Assembly (NCBI RefSeq): GCF_002021565.1
Contig: NZ_MSZX01000008.1
Span: 124,027 to 188,026 of the forward strand
Length of the DNA stretch: 64,000 bases
Direction: 5' to 3'
DNA from: Paenibacillus selenitireducens
GTDB lineage: Bacteria > Bacillota > Bacilli > Paenibacillales > Paenibacillaceae
The notes below the pieces were generated by a model. That model made no database searches, was not told where the DNA came from, and saw only the letters and a list, made by a program, of their open reading frames with translations. Shown piece after piece: positions 9,021 through 18,079 of the stretch. A program made the position numbers and the translations under genes. The first letter of the stretch is position 1. Every line of letters begins with the position of its first letter.

Positions 9021-9906
9021 CCACCGCCTTAATAAAGATTTGATTTAATGTCGGTTCTACGATTTCAAATCGCTGCACCGTGCTCTGCTGCATTGCCGTT
9101 GTTAAGATTTGCTGCGCCGCTTGCTCATTCGCAATGCCGATCCGGTACCCTATTTCCGTACGATCTACGCTCGTCACGCCTGGGATGCCATCTAACCCAT
9201 TCACAGCACCCTCTGTACCCAATACGACTTGTTCTCGAGGATAATTCCGCTTGATATCCTTCAAATTCCCTTGGAGCACCGTATTCGAGCGATGAAGAAT
9301 CGTAACGTTCTGGCATAACTCCTCAACATGTTCCATGCGATGTGTGGAGAACAGAATACTTGCCCCTTCATCACGTACTTCTTTCACTGTTTCCTTCAGA
9401 AGCTCTACGTTCACGGGATCCAGTCCGCTAAACGCTTCATCCATAATTATAATTTGCGGTCTATGAATAACAGCCGCGATAAATTGCATCTTCTGTTGGT
9501 TCCCTTTGGACAATTCTTCAATCTTCTTATCGTAATACTCCGGTACGTTGAAGCGATCTAGCCAATACTTCAGACTTTGATCCGCATCTTTACGTGTCAT
9601 CCCGCGCAATTGCGCTAAGTAGATGAGCTGTTCGTTAATCTTTACCTTTGGGTATAATCCGCGCTCCTCCGGCAAATATCCCATCTTGGAGTTCAACTCT
9701 TGACTGTACGCTTTACCGTTATAAAAGATGTTCCCTTGATCCGGATAGATCAGGCCCAACACCATCCGCATCGTTGTTGTTTTCCCTGCACCGTTCGCAC
9801 CGAGCAAACCATAGATTTCTCCGCGGCCCACTTCGATATTGATTTGATTGACCGCTCTCTTATCCCCGTATTCTTTAACCACTTGTTCCAATTTTAATGG
9901 ATTCAT
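9004..9906 (-). CDS. ABC transporter ATP-binding protein (NatA/YhaQ-like)
   Basis: 300 residues with Walker A G-A-N-G-A-G-K-T-T, signature L-S-K-G-N-Q-Q-K-M, Walker B I-I-I-M-D-E-A-F-S-G-L-D-P and an H-loop (S-T-H-R-M-E-H). In Walker B the usual D-E-P is D-E-A, a known NatA/YhaQ variation. The last 80 residues form the regulatory domain common to exporter ATPases of the DRA family. It forms an operon with the downstream permease. Only 28 bases separate it from the YtrB-like ATPase gene upstream, so read-through from that operon is possible. Confidence 0.88.
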   Translation of the reverse strand: MNPLKLEQVVKEYGDKRAVNQINIEVGRGEIYGLLGANGAGKTTTMRMVLGLIYPDQGNIFYNGKAYSQELNSKMGYLPEERGLYPKVKINEQLIYLAQLRGMTRKDADQSLKYWLDRFNVPEYYDKKIEELSKGNQQKMQFIAAVIHRPQIIIMDEAFSGLDPVNVELLKETVKEVRDEGASILFSTHRMEHVEELCQNVTILHRSNTVLQGNLKDIKRNYPREQVVLGTEGAVNGLDGIPGVTSVDRTEIGYRIGIANEQAAQQILTTAMQQSTVQRFEIVEPTLNQIFIKAVGERHE

Positions 9907-9934
9907 TTGCTAATACCCTCCCCATAATAATCGA

Positions 9935-10837
9935 TCATTTCTTAATGGCAGACCGTTGAATTAAGTGCATAAAAATCTCATCCAGCTCCATCATCGCCGT
10001 ACGTACAACCTTCCACCCGCGTTGCTGCAAGGCTTGCTCTGTTGCAGTTACATTTAACGTTACAATCTTAACGACATTCGTTCGTTCATCCTCGCGGGCA
10101 ATCACGCCAGGAAGCTCATGATTCAAATCTGTTCCCCAGTCCGGTATTTCCACCCAAAGCGTCTTACAATCATCCAACAATTGATCCTTCTCGAACATTC
10201 CGAGCAGCTTTCCTTTATGCATAAATACAACATAATCTGCTAATCGTTTGATTTCTTCGACAATGTGAGAAGCTAATAACACGGTGCGATCCCCACGATT
10301 CATATAGTCTTTGATTTCATCCATCATCATCTTCCAAGCAAAAGGGTCTAAGCCTGACGATGGTTCATCCAAAATCAACATATCCGGTTCATGGGCAATC
10401 CCAAGAATAATCTCGCATTTGCGGCGCATGCCCTTCGACATTTTATTGAACTTTTGTTTGGGATTGATCTCGAATAATCGAACTAACCGCTCATATAATC
10501 CTTGATTCCAGGAAGGATACCAATGTCTCGTAAAGGCTGCGATTCGTTCTAATGTCTCACCGTCCTGCTCTGACCAAGACTTCTCCGGCACATAGCCGAT
10601 ATTCTGCTTCAGCTGCCATTGATGTTCCCCAGCTATCTTATGATCAAATAGTTCAATCGATCCCCCGTCAGGATGCACAACTTGCATGATCATGTTAATC
10701 AACGTGCTTTTCCCCGATCCATTCGATCCTACAATGGCTGTGACATACCCGCTCGGGATATCCAGATCGAGGGGCCCCAATTGCAGGGAGCCTCGATCCT
10801 TCGTAACACCTTTCACTCGTACAACCGATTCTTCCAT
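9935..10837 (-). CDS. ABC transporter ATP-binding protein, YtrB-like
   Basis: 300 residues with Walker A G-S-N-G-S-G-K-S-T-L, signature M-S-K-G-M-R-R-K, Walker B M-L-I-L-D-E-P-S-S-G-L-D-P and H-loop A-S-H-I-V-E-E-I. It follows a YtrA-like GntR repressor gene, the arrangement of Bacillus ytrAB and staphylococcal pmtRA, where the system responds to cell-envelope stress or exports toxic peptides. The partner membrane protein is probably the gene at 11321-12052. The function is inferred from gene order. Confidence 0.83.
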   Translation of the reverse strand: MEESVVRVKGVTKDRGSLQLGPLDLDIPSGYVTAIVGSNGSGKSTLINMIMQVVHPDGGSIELFDHKIAGEHQWQLKQNIGYVPEKSWSEQDGETLERIAAFTRHWYPSWNQGLYERLVRLFEINPKQKFNKMSKGMRRKCEIILGIAHEPDMLILDEPSSGLDPFAWKMMMDEIKDYMNRGDRTVLLASHIVEEIKRLADYVVFMHKGKLLGMFEKDQLLDDCKTLWVEIPDWGTDLNHELPGVIAREDERTNVVKIVTLNVTATEQALQQRGWKVVRTAMMELDEIFMHLIQRSAIKK

Positions 10838-10870
10838 ACACTCACCCCATCTATTAATTACAGCTTCACG

Positions 10871-11275
10871 CTATTTAATCTCTTTGAATTTCTCATCCAG
10901 CACTTCGGAAAAGATCGTCTTCAAATCTTCCTTCGTGCATTGAATTCGCATGCCTACATCTACGGCTGCTTCCATCGCTTCTACCACGGCATCCCTACGG
11001 TGCCGATCTCGCTCATCCGAACCTACCTTAGCAACGAATGTACCTGTACCTTGCTTGGTACGAAGCAGTCCTTCGGATTCTAAATCTTGATATACCCTTC
11101 TCACCGTTATCACGCTGCATTTCAGATCACTGGCAAACTCCCGTATGGACGGCAGTAGCGTTCCTTCTTCCACTTGACCGCTTAGGATCAAGGAACGAAG
11201 CTGAACTTCAATTTGATGATACAAGGGTTCAGCACTATTTTCATTAATTTGTATAGGGACCCACAATCTTATCAC
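10871..11275 (-). CDS. GntR-family transcriptional regulator, YtrA subfamily
   Basis: 134 residues. The N-terminal winged helix-turn-helix covers about 12-80, with P-L-Y-H-Q-I near the start and L-P-S-I-R-E-F-A in the recognition region. The effector domain is very short (about 45 residues, ending in F-K-E-I-K), the hallmark of the YtrA subfamily, whose members dimerise through that tail and usually repress their own ABC transporter operon. It sits between a membrane protein gene and the ATPase gene. The dyad over the promoter at 12096-12148 is the obvious candidate operator. Confidence 0.85.
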   Translation of the reverse strand: MIRLWVPIQINENSAEPLYHQIEVQLRSLILSGQVEEGTLLPSIREFASDLKCSVITVRRVYQDLESEGLLRTKQGTGTFVAKVGSDERDRHRRDAVVEAMEAAVDVGMRIQCTKEDLKTIFSEVLDEKFKEIK

Positions 11276-11320
11276 CTCTCTTCATCTTCATGATGACTTC
11301 TATTCCGTATCCTATTGGAA

Positions 11321-12052
11321 CTACATTAAATCCCGATATGCTAAACGATGTCTTACCGCGATGAAGGAGGCATATAAACTAATAGCCCCAACCACCCATA
11401 CGACCAACGGTGTAAGGATAGGCATCGTGTTCGTCATTTCTAATGATGACCGCATTACACTCCAGTTCAACATCTTGCATCCAATGGAAAAGGCAATCGT
11501 AACAGCCATGAATATACATGTAAAGAGCAAATATTGCTTGCCGCTAGCGGATAGTTCTACATAAATGTAAAGTCCAGAGATGATCAATCCGTATCCCATC
11601 CAAGTTAATGAAAAACTAGCGAACATCGACAGTGATAATTGAAATTTTAACCCGTCAATCATGAGATATTGGACAACGAAGAAGATACAACCGTTAATCA
11701 ACATGGCGACAATCAACTGCAATATTCTTCCCGTCATGATCGCATTGAACGAAATGGGCATACATCGCATTCTCGCAAGGCTTGTCGTATAGGAGTCTTC
11801 ACGAATGTAATTCATGGATTTCCTTGTATAAATAAATCCCAGCACCGGGATGATCGATAAGAAGAAAAAATCTTGAAAAACATATTCACTACCATTCTTC
11901 GACGTTTCCGTGAAAAGGTCACCTGTTATTGCTGTCCCAAAAAAACTAAAATATCCAATCATGATGAGCGATATGAAGTACTTATACCGTAACCCTCCAT
12001 ATTCTGCTTTCACGAGAAACCATGCATCCCTCATCAATTGCACGATAATCAT
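11321..12052 (-). CDS. Integral membrane protein, probable ABC transporter membrane component
   Basis: 243 residues with about six predicted membrane helices (about 28-45, 70-77, 107-130, 140-160, 172-195, 215-235) and no soluble domain. No family was recognised with certainty. It is first in the operon with the YtrA-like regulator and the YtrB-like ATPase, so it is probably the permease of that system. Its promoter is the strongest seen in this part of the window. Confidence 0.65.
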   Translation of the reverse strand: MIIVQLMRDAWFLVKAEYGGLRYKYFISLIMIGYFSFFGTAITGDLFTETSKNGSEYVFQDFFFLSIIPVLGFIYTRKSMNYIREDSYTTSLARMRCMPISFNAIMTGRILQLIVAMLINGCIFFVVQYLMIDGLKFQLSLSMFASFSLTWMGYGLIISGLYIYVELSASGKQYLLFTCIFMAVTIAFSIGCKMLNWSVMRSSLEMTNTMPILTPLVVWVVGAISLYASFIAVRHRLAYRDLM

Positions 12053-12095
12053 CCTTTCACTGTGCTCTTACACATTTCAATTTCATTCCAGTGTT

Positions 12096-12148
12096 TATAC
12101 TGTATATATCTTTATACACAGTATATAGTGTGCTTATTCCTTTGTCAA
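12096..12148 (-). promoter_or_regulatory. Sigma-A promoter with overlapping 30-bp dyad (candidate YtrA-type operator)
   Basis: Minus strand: TTGACA (12148-12143), 17 bases, TATACT (12125-12120). A dyad with 13-base half-sites, TATACTGTATATA (12096-12108) and TATACACAGTATA (12113-12125), has one mismatched pair and spans the -10 and start region. The location would exclude polymerase when bound. That the GntR protein of the same operon binds here is inferred. Confidence 0.7.
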
Positions 12149-12159
12149 CAACTTCCATG

Positions 12160-12212
12160 AAAAAAATAAAAAAGCCGCTCATCCCTTGTCCCACAAGGAA
12201 TGACCGACTTTT
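12160..12212 (-). terminator. Terminator of the cytochrome oxidase operon
   Basis: On the minus strand an about 16-pair stem (GTCGGTCATTCCTTGT with its partner, three mismatches or wobbles) with a GGG loop is followed by TTTTTTATTTTTTT. It lies 20 bases after the last gene and just before the promoter of the GntR/ABC operon. Confidence 0.82.
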
Positions 12213-12233
12213 ACACTTCCCTATATTCACAAA

Positions 12234-12698
12234 TTAGAATCCAAAAATAGCATCAATTACAGGCTTCGTATGACCACCTGGGTATAGAATGTATAGCAGG
12301 ATATACACAGCTGCACCTGTAATAGCTGTAAAGAACCAAATGACCGCAGTTACTCTGCCCCATTTGCGATGCTTCGCAAAACGCTCTTTGAACGCTAGAG
12401 TCAATGTGGTTAGACCGAATACAGCTGCTACCGTCGCGAGCACAATGTGGAAGATCAAGAAGATGTGGTAATACAACTTCAAATCATCCGGGCCGCCCCA
12501 TGCGGTATTCCCCACAAAGATCGTTCGAGACATATAAATAATGAAGAACAGCAGCGCTGCAATTGCGCCAGCGATCATCGTCTTCTTATGAGCCTCACGT
12601 TTGCCTTTGATAATCTGAGCCCATCCGATCGCCACTAGAATGGCACTAATCACGATGAAGCTTGTACTAATCGTCGGAAAAATCATAAAAATGTCCAT
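12234..12698 (-). CDS. DUF420 membrane protein (YozB-like), oxidase operon
   Basis: 154 residues with four membrane helices (about 8-28, 40-58, 77-100, 115-138). His residues in the second pair of helices (Y-Y-H-I-F-L-I-F-H and K-H-R-K-W-G) fit the DUF420 pattern. Members of this family are found beside or needed for haem-copper oxidases; a staphylococcal relative is reported as an assembly factor (CtaM). Here it is the last gene of the ctaCDEFG operon, supporting a role in maturation of the caa3 oxidase in the membrane. Confidence 0.85.
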   Translation of the reverse strand: MDIFMIFPTISTSFIVISAILVAIGWAQIIKGKREAHKKTMIAGAIAALLFFIIYMSRTIFVGNTAWGGPDDLKLYYHIFLIFHIVLATVAAVFGLTTLTLAFKERFAKHRKWGRVTAVIWFFTAITGAAVYILLYILYPGGHTKPVIDAIFGF

Positions 12699-12726
12699 GG
12701 TAAACCCCCGTTCTCATCCTTCAATC

Positions 12727-13638
12727 TTATGCCTTATTCCAATTCCCAGGTCCTGTGATCGGCAATTCATCAAAATCATCATCACGACCCTCGCGTCTCA
12801 CCCAATGGAAGAATGTATAGGCAAGTACAGAACCATTGACCGCTTCTTGAATTAACTTCATCATAATGCCACCCACTTGTTGATCCTGTGCAGGGTCTAG
12901 GATACCGAAGAATGTCGGCCCATCGAACTGCTGCAATAAAATCGACGGATCACCTGAGAAGCAATACCCCATCGCTTCTGCCCATAAGCTTGCATCGTTA
13001 TATGTAGCGTACATCGGTGTTGATGCAAAGATAATTAAAGCACAGGCTGGTGTAATTAAGATGCTGTTCACAAAAATATAGGCCATCTTCCGTACATCTT
13101 GCATTTTTCCTACATCGGGAATCGGCGTAAGAATTGGCCACCACATCATCATGGAGGTAATTAATAATACCACATAATAGATTCGATGGACCATAAAATG
13201 AAGCATGACATAATCGTGAACGGCTGGTACGTGGTATAGCGAGAACAACGCATTGAATAGAACGGCTGTAAATATCGGATGCATTAAAAACTTCATTTTA
13301 CGCAGTACTTTAAAGTTCAATAACGTCTTCCACAGTCCTGTCGGGATCCCCAACATAATGAGGGGTGGCGCGATGATATAAGATAATGCCATCATGAGCA
13401 TATGGAAGCTGAACATCAAATGACTTAGGAAGTTAACCGGCCCTCCATGAGCCAGGTATAATAGTACCATCCCGCTGACAAACAGAATTTTCTGAGGAAT
13501 GGTTGCTTTTGTATTTTCTTTAAACTTGGATCGAAACGGTCCTACTGCTAGAAAATAAACAACCGTCAATACAATCATGAATACCATAAACCAAGGACTC
13601 CATAAATCTGAGAAGCTGAAATATTGTAAGCCTAGCAT
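12727..13638 (-). CDS. ctaG: Cytochrome c oxidase assembly factor CtaG (caa3 type)
   Basis: 303 residues with about seven membrane helices and the conserved His-rich helices of caa3_CtaG (L-Y-L-A-H-G-G-P, M-F-S-F-H-M-L-M-M, L-Y-H-V-P-A-V-H). CtaG in Bacillus is needed for the active caa3 oxidase, probably in copper delivery to subunit I, and differs from the unrelated Cox11 also called CtaG. A terminator-like hairpin precedes the gene, so its expression may be lower than that of the structural subunits. Confidence 0.92.
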   Translation of the reverse strand: MLGLQYFSFSDLWSPWFMVFMIVLTVVYFLAVGPFRSKFKENTKATIPQKILFVSGMVLLYLAHGGPVNFLSHLMFSFHMLMMALSYIIAPPLIMLGIPTGLWKTLLNFKVLRKMKFLMHPIFTAVLFNALFSLYHVPAVHDYVMLHFMVHRIYYVVLLITSMMMWWPILTPIPDVGKMQDVRKMAYIFVNSILITPACALIIFASTPMYATYNDASLWAEAMGYCFSGDPSILLQQFDGPTFFGILDPAQDQQVGGIMMKLIQEAVNGSVLAYTFFHWVRREGRDDDFDELPITGPGNWNKA

Positions 13639-13727
13639 TCCTTGATCCCTCCTTATTCAAGTAGAAACGGCTTCGCCGTTCCTACAATGAACGGAAGCCT
13701 TAGAAAAACCTCTCCTCCGAGGCCCTT

Positions 13728-13762
13728 CAAAAAAAGAGGGGGCAACGAAGTGCCCTCCTCTC
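13728..13762 (-). terminator. Terminator-like hairpin between ctaF and ctaG
   Basis: Minus strand: GAGGAGGGCA and TGCCCCCTC pair with one bulged A around CTTCGT, followed directly by TTTTTTT. It sits 7 bases after the ctaF stop and before ctaG, inside what otherwise looks like one operon, so partial termination is likely. Confidence 0.75.
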
Positions 13763-13768
13763 GAATGT

Positions 13769-14089
13769 TTACCACCAAACCCAATATAGCGCCATAACAA
13801 TACAAGTGAAGGCGATCAACGCACCACCGAATAGGAAAATGATCGGCATTAAGTGTCCACGATCTTTCATATGCATCCAGTACGCCAATTGAATAATAAC
13901 TTGCAGTACTGCCATAACGATAAGGATGATGTAGGTAAATGTTTTGTTGACCTCACTCGACATCACGGCCGCAAATGCGATTAACGTGAGTACGATCGAG
14001 AAGATAAACGCAACAATGTGTTTACCTGGCCCCTCTTGACGGTGCCGATGTTTTGCAGATTGATCGGAAGCAGAATGTTCAGATACCAT
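13769..14089 (-). CDS. ctaF: Cytochrome c oxidase subunit IV (CtaF)
   Basis: 106 residues: a charged N-terminal stretch with several His, then three membrane helices (about 25-45, 50-70, 80-103). The helix pattern with Q-L-A-Y-W-M-H-M and a final W-V-W-W is typical of the bacterial prokaryotic COX IV family. It stabilises the oxidase complex. Its start lies three bases after the ctaE stop, showing tight coupling. Confidence 0.92.
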   Translation of the reverse strand: MVSEHSASDQSAKHRHRQEGPGKHIVAFIFSIVLTLIAFAAVMSSEVNKTFTYIILIVMAVLQVIIQLAYWMHMKDRGHLMPIIFLFGGALIAFTCIVMALYWVWW

Positions 14090-14092
14090 TCG

Positions 14093-14710
14093 TTACCCCA
14101 CCTTTCCCATCAAGTAAACAACTGTGAAGATGAATACCCATACAACGTCGATAAAGTGCCAGTAAATACCTGCAACATAAATCTTCGGTGCCGTTACGAC
14201 CGTCAAACCTTTTTTGAAGATTTGGGCGATCAAAATAGTGATCCATACCACCCCGAATGCGACGTGGGCGCCGTGGAACCCAACAAGCGTATAGAACGAT
14301 GAACTAAATGCGCTGGTTGAGAACTTATGTCCTTCATGTACATACTCGAAGAACTCATAGATTTCTAATCCTAAGAAACCAAGTCCAAGAACAACCGTTA
14401 CGATCAGCCAATTAACCATGGATTTAACATTATGACGGTGAAGCGCTTGAGTCGCGAATACACTCGTCAAACTACTCGTTAAGAGAAGAAAGGTTGCCAG
14501 AGCTACTGTCGATAATTGGAACAGCTCTGTTCCCGGTTTACCGTCTGCGATTTGATCACGAAGCGCGAGGAACGTCGCGAACAAAGTTCCGAACAATACG
14601 GACTCCCCGCCGAGGAACAACCAGAAACCTAGTACTTTATTGCGTCCTTCTAAGGTCGCTAATTCCGGTTGATGAGGTAACTTGTTGTCTAAGTGTGCGT
14701 GTCCGCTCAT
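14093..14710 (-). CDS. ctaE: Cytochrome c oxidase subunit III (CtaE)
   Basis: 205 residues with five membrane helices, the short Bacillus form of subunit III. Conserved features are W-L-F-L-G-G-E-S (the Glu helix), G-F-H-G-A-H-V and the C-terminal Y-W-H-F-I-D-V-V-W-V-F. The subunit supports proton uptake and stability of subunit I. Its ATG overlaps the ctaD stop by four bases. Confidence 0.95.
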   Translation of the reverse strand: MSGHAHLDNKLPHQPELATLEGRNKVLGFWLFLGGESVLFGTLFATFLALRDQIADGKPGTELFQLSTVALATFLLLTSSLTSVFATQALHRHNVKSMVNWLIVTVVLGLGFLGLEIYEFFEYVHEGHKFSTSAFSSSFYTLVGFHGAHVAFGVVWITILIAQIFKKGLTVVTAPKIYVAGIYWHFIDVVWVFIFTVVYLMGKVG

Positions 14711-16590
14711 GCTTTTACCCCCTTATCTTCAAGATCCTCTGGTTCAATATGCCAACCATGATCATCAAATACGGAACGGCAGAACATGCCACCGAAAGTA
14801 ATCAATAGACCAATAATAGCGACAATGTAATTGTTGAATAACATGCCTACGAAGCTGCTTGCGAACTCATCTTTCGCGAACATGAAACCGAAGCCTGCAA
14901 TGAACAACCCAACGGACATCAAGAACGGAATAATGGAAGCCGACGGCATATGAATCGGACCGATGGGCTCGGATGCTGGCATTTCTTTGTTACCAGCCAC
15001 TTTTTCTTTCCAATAAGCATCAAGACCGCGAACCAATGGAATTTGCGTGAAGTTGTGCTCTGGAGCTGGCGAAGGAATCGTCCACTCCAATGTGCGTCCA
15101 TCTCCCCACGGATCATTAGCTGCATCTTTAGGTTTTCTTGCTGTAATCGTGATGTTAAGTAAGAAGATAATCGTTCCGACACCCATCAAGAAAGCACCGA
15201 TGGAGCTAATTAAGTTCAATGTATCAAAGCCTTGGTTCGGCAAGTAAGTGAATACCCGACGAGGCATCCCCATCAATCCTAGGAAATGCTGTACAAAGAA
15301 TGTTAAATGGAAGCCGATAAAGAACGTCCAGAATGTTAATCTACCTAATGTTTCGTTCAGTAAACGGCCGAACATTTTTGGCCACCAGTAATGTAGACCG
15401 GAGAATAGACCTAATACAAGACCACCCACAATAACATAGTGGAAATGGGCCACGACAAAGTACGAATCGTGATACTGGAAGTCTGCTGGCGCAGATGCCA
15501 ACATAACCCCTGTTACGCCCCCCATAACGAATGTCGGAATAAATCCGATCGCGAACAAGCTGGACGTATTGAAGGTCAATTGGCCGCCCCATAACGTGAA
15601 CAACCAGTTAAAGATCTTGATCCCCGTAGGCACCGCGATCAACATCGTAGCGATCGAGAACAATGCATTCGCTACAGGACCTAAACCTGCTGTAAACATA
15701 TGGTGAGCCCAAACCATGAAGCCCAAGAAACCAATCAAGATGGTTGCAAATACCATGGAGCTGTATCCGAACAGCCGTTTTCTCGAGAAGGTCGAGATGA
15801 CTTCGGAAATAATACCGAAAGCTGGAACGATTAGGATATATACCTCAGGATGACCAAAGATCCAGAAAATATGCTCCCAAAGTACGGCGTTACCGCCATT
15901 AGCAACTTCGAAGAAGTTCGCTCCGAACAAACGGTCGAATGTTAATAGCACAAGCCCTACCGTAATCGCTGGGAATGCGAACAAAATCAATGCAGACGTA
16001 ATGAATACCGCCCATGTAAACATCGGCATCCGCATAAAGGACATGCCTGGCGCTCTCATATTGATAATAGTAACGAGGAAATTAATCCCCCCGAGCAGCG
16101 TACCGATACCGGCAATTTGTAGACCGATGGAGTAGAAGTCTACGCCATGTGTATTACTGTATGTATTACTCGCAAGCGGCATATACGAAGTCCACCCTGC
16201 ATCTGGTGCTCCGCCAATGACCCAGCTTAAGTTCAAGAGTACTCCACCGAAGAAGAATGTCCAGAAGCCTAAGGCATTCAAGAAAGGAAATGCTACGTCA
16301 CGCGCACCGATTTGCAACGGAATAATCGCATTCATGAGCGCGAAGATGATAGGCATAACCGCTAGGAAGATCATCGTCGTACCGTGCATCGTAATCAATT
16401 CATTAAATGTCTCCGCTGATACGAAATCCAATTTCGGCTGCATCAACTGGATACGAATCAAAATTGCTTCAATACCGCCGATTAAAAAAAACAATCCGCC
16501 GGCTAAGAGATACAATATCCCGATTTTTTTATGGTCAACGGTTGTGAGCCAATCCATTAACCCGTGATACCTTTTCACCGAATGAGCCAA
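14707..16590 (-). CDS. ctaD: Cytochrome c oxidase subunit I (CtaD)
   Basis: 627 residues with at least twelve membrane helices. It carries the metal ligands of a haem-copper oxidase: His69 and His384 for the low-spin haem, His247 cross-linked to Tyr251 in G-H-P-E-V-Y, the His296-His297 pair for CuB, and His382 for the active-site haem. It reduces oxygen to water and pumps protons. The start codon is TTG at 16590, eight bases after an AGGGGGGG ribosome site; no ATG or GTG fits better. The gene starts 14 bases after ctaC and overlaps ctaE. Confidence 0.97.
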   Translation of the reverse strand: MAHSVKRYHGLMDWLTTVDHKKIGILYLLAGGLFFLIGGIEAILIRIQLMQPKLDFVSAETFNELITMHGTTMIFLAVMPIIFALMNAIIPLQIGARDVAFPFLNALGFWTFFFGGVLLNLSWVIGGAPDAGWTSYMPLASNTYSNTHGVDFYSIGLQIAGIGTLLGGINFLVTIINMRAPGMSFMRMPMFTWAVFITSALILFAFPAITVGLVLLTFDRLFGANFFEVANGGNAVLWEHIFWIFGHPEVYILIVPAFGIISEVISTFSRKRLFGYSSMVFATILIGFLGFMVWAHHMFTAGLGPVANALFSIATMLIAVPTGIKIFNWLFTLWGGQLTFNTSSLFAIGFIPTFVMGGVTGVMLASAPADFQYHDSYFVVAHFHYVIVGGLVLGLFSGLHYWWPKMFGRLLNETLGRLTFWTFFIGFHLTFFVQHFLGLMGMPRRVFTYLPNQGFDTLNLISSIGAFLMGVGTIIFLLNITITARKPKDAANDPWGDGRTLEWTIPSPAPEHNFTQIPLVRGLDAYWKEKVAGNKEMPASEPIGPIHMPSASIIPFLMSVGLFIAGFGFMFAKDEFASSFVGMLFNNYIVAIIGLLITFGGMFCRSVFDDHGWHIEPEDLEDKGVKA

Positions 16591-16604
16591 GGTATGTGCC
16601 CCCC

Positions 16605-17642
16605 CTAATTCCCGCTGTTATCATAGTTCAATTTGTAATTTGCAAGATACTTCGAAATCCCATCGAGTTCTTCCGCCGTTAAGGGAACCTTCGGCATTTT
16701 GGAGCCTGGTTTCACTTTTACCGGGTCTGAAATCCATGTTTTCAAATTCTCTTCCACCGTTCCATCCGTGCCTAGCAATACGCTAGCAATCGCTTGTTTA
16801 TTACCGATACCTGTAAGGTTAGGGCCCAATGTGCCGCCTTTGTCACCTACAGCATGGCAAGAAAGACATTTCTGTTCAAATGTCGCTGCAAGCGCTGGAT
16901 CTTCCGGTAATACTGCTGGCGCTTTCATTTCCTTGACCCATTCATCGAACTTTGCATCATCAACGGCTTTTACCTTAAAGTCCATCAATGCATGGGAAGG
17001 TCCGCACAACTCCGCACATTTACCGAAGTAAACGCCTGCTTTTGGCGCTTCAAAATAAGCTTTATTCGTTGTTCCTTCTGGATTCGTATCAATTTTCCCG
17101 AACAAAGATGGAACCCAGAAAGAGTGAAGCACATCTGCTGTATTTAATTGCAAGGAAATCTTCTTCGATGTCGGAATAACGAGTTCTTGTCCTGTCTTCA
17201 CTCCGTATTGCGGATATTCAAACTCCCACCAATACTGATGCGATGTCACTTTGACTTGTACCGCATTCTTATCCTTGGAGTAGTCTTCCGCAAATTCAAA
17301 AACGTACTTGACTGTCGGAATAACCAGAATCACAAGTAGGATAATTGGAATTACCGTCCAAATAATCTCCAATTTGTGACTGCCCTCGACTTGCTTCGGT
17401 ATATCCGTTTGACCTGGACGCTTACGGAAACGCACAAGGACATAGCCTAAGATCACAAATACGATCACGACTACGACGGTCATCATACCGATAGATAACT
17501 TCATTAAATCATACTGCTTCTCTGCTATAGGTCCCTGCGGCTGTAATGTCGACAGATCCGCACGGCCGCAAGCGGAAAGTAAGAGCGCCAAACCTGCCAA
17601 AATTGGAAGGAGTCGCTTTACTGCATGCCACCGATTCATCAT
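16605..17642 (-). CDS. ctaC: Cytochrome c oxidase subunit II with fused cytochrome c domain (CtaC)
   Basis: 345 residues. A lipoprotein signal peptide ends in L-S-A-C (Cys25). Two membrane helices (about 46-70, 92-115) lead to the cupredoxin domain with CuA ligands His173, Cys209, Cys213, His217 and Met220. A fused class I cytochrome c follows, with C-L-S-C-H (about 259-263) and an M-P-K-V-P segment for the sixth ligand. The fusion defines a caa3 oxidase that takes electrons from small cytochromes c. It is the first gene of the operon, behind the promoter at 17758-17786. A second ATG three bases in is equally possible. Confidence 0.96.
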   Translation of the reverse strand: MMNRWHAVKRLLPILAGLALLLSACGRADLSTLQPQGPIAEKQYDLMKLSIGMMTVVVVIVFVILGYVLVRFRKRPGQTDIPKQVEGSHKLEIIWTVIPIILLVILVIPTVKYVFEFAEDYSKDKNAVQVKVTSHQYWWEFEYPQYGVKTGQELVIPTSKKISLQLNTADVLHSFWVPSLFGKIDTNPEGTTNKAYFEAPKAGVYFGKCAELCGPSHALMDFKVKAVDDAKFDEWVKEMKAPAVLPEDPALAATFEQKCLSCHAVGDKGGTLGPNLTGIGNKQAIASVLLGTDGTVEENLKTWISDPVKVKPGSKMPKVPLTAEELDGISKYLANYKLNYDNSGN

Positions 17643-17757
17643 TGATCAACCCCACTTTTTACGTTTTCATAGATGACGACGAAGAATCAAATTACGCCAT
17701 TCCATGTGCTTAAACACCGATGCCAATTGCCTGTCAATTAACAAGATCACGTAATTA

Positions 17758-17786
17758 ACTATAATTTCCGCGGGATTTTTTGTCAA
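17758..17786 (-). promoter_or_regulatory. Sigma-A promoter of the cta operon
   Basis: Minus strand TTGACA (17786-17781), 17 bases, TATAGT (17763-17758), giving a leader of roughly 110 bases before ctaC. The rest of the gene-free stretch 17787-18022 shows nothing else I can name. Confidence 0.75.
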
Positions 17787-18022
17787 TCGTTATAGATCAG
17801 TTCACAAATTGTTCTAAAAGCTGTAAAAATCGCATCACTGAGCCATTTGTTAACGCTTACAATTGTGAACAAAGGTCTGTAAACCCCCTTGAAATGCCCT
17901 TTCGGAGGCCTTGTCAACACTCCAAACAATTCCAATATGCCGCCTATTTGTGTCTTTTTTTCGTCAAAATACACGATCATCCACTTGACAACTCCTATAT
18001 GATCTTTATGCATCGATCCCAC

Positions 18023-18063
18023 AAAAAAAACCGCCTGTACGAATCGAATTTCGTACAAGCGGT
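18023..18063 (-). terminator. Terminator after the 59-residue gene
   Basis: Minus strand ACCGCTTGTACGAA and TTCGTACAGGCGGT form a 14-pair stem (one wobble) around ATTCGA, followed by TTTTTTT. Confidence 0.88.
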
Positions 18064-18079
18064 GTATGTTTTATACATA

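Noticed and set aside
12234-12698. Gene symbol ctaM for the DUF420 protein
   Set aside because: The family link is remembered, not verified, so no symbol is given.
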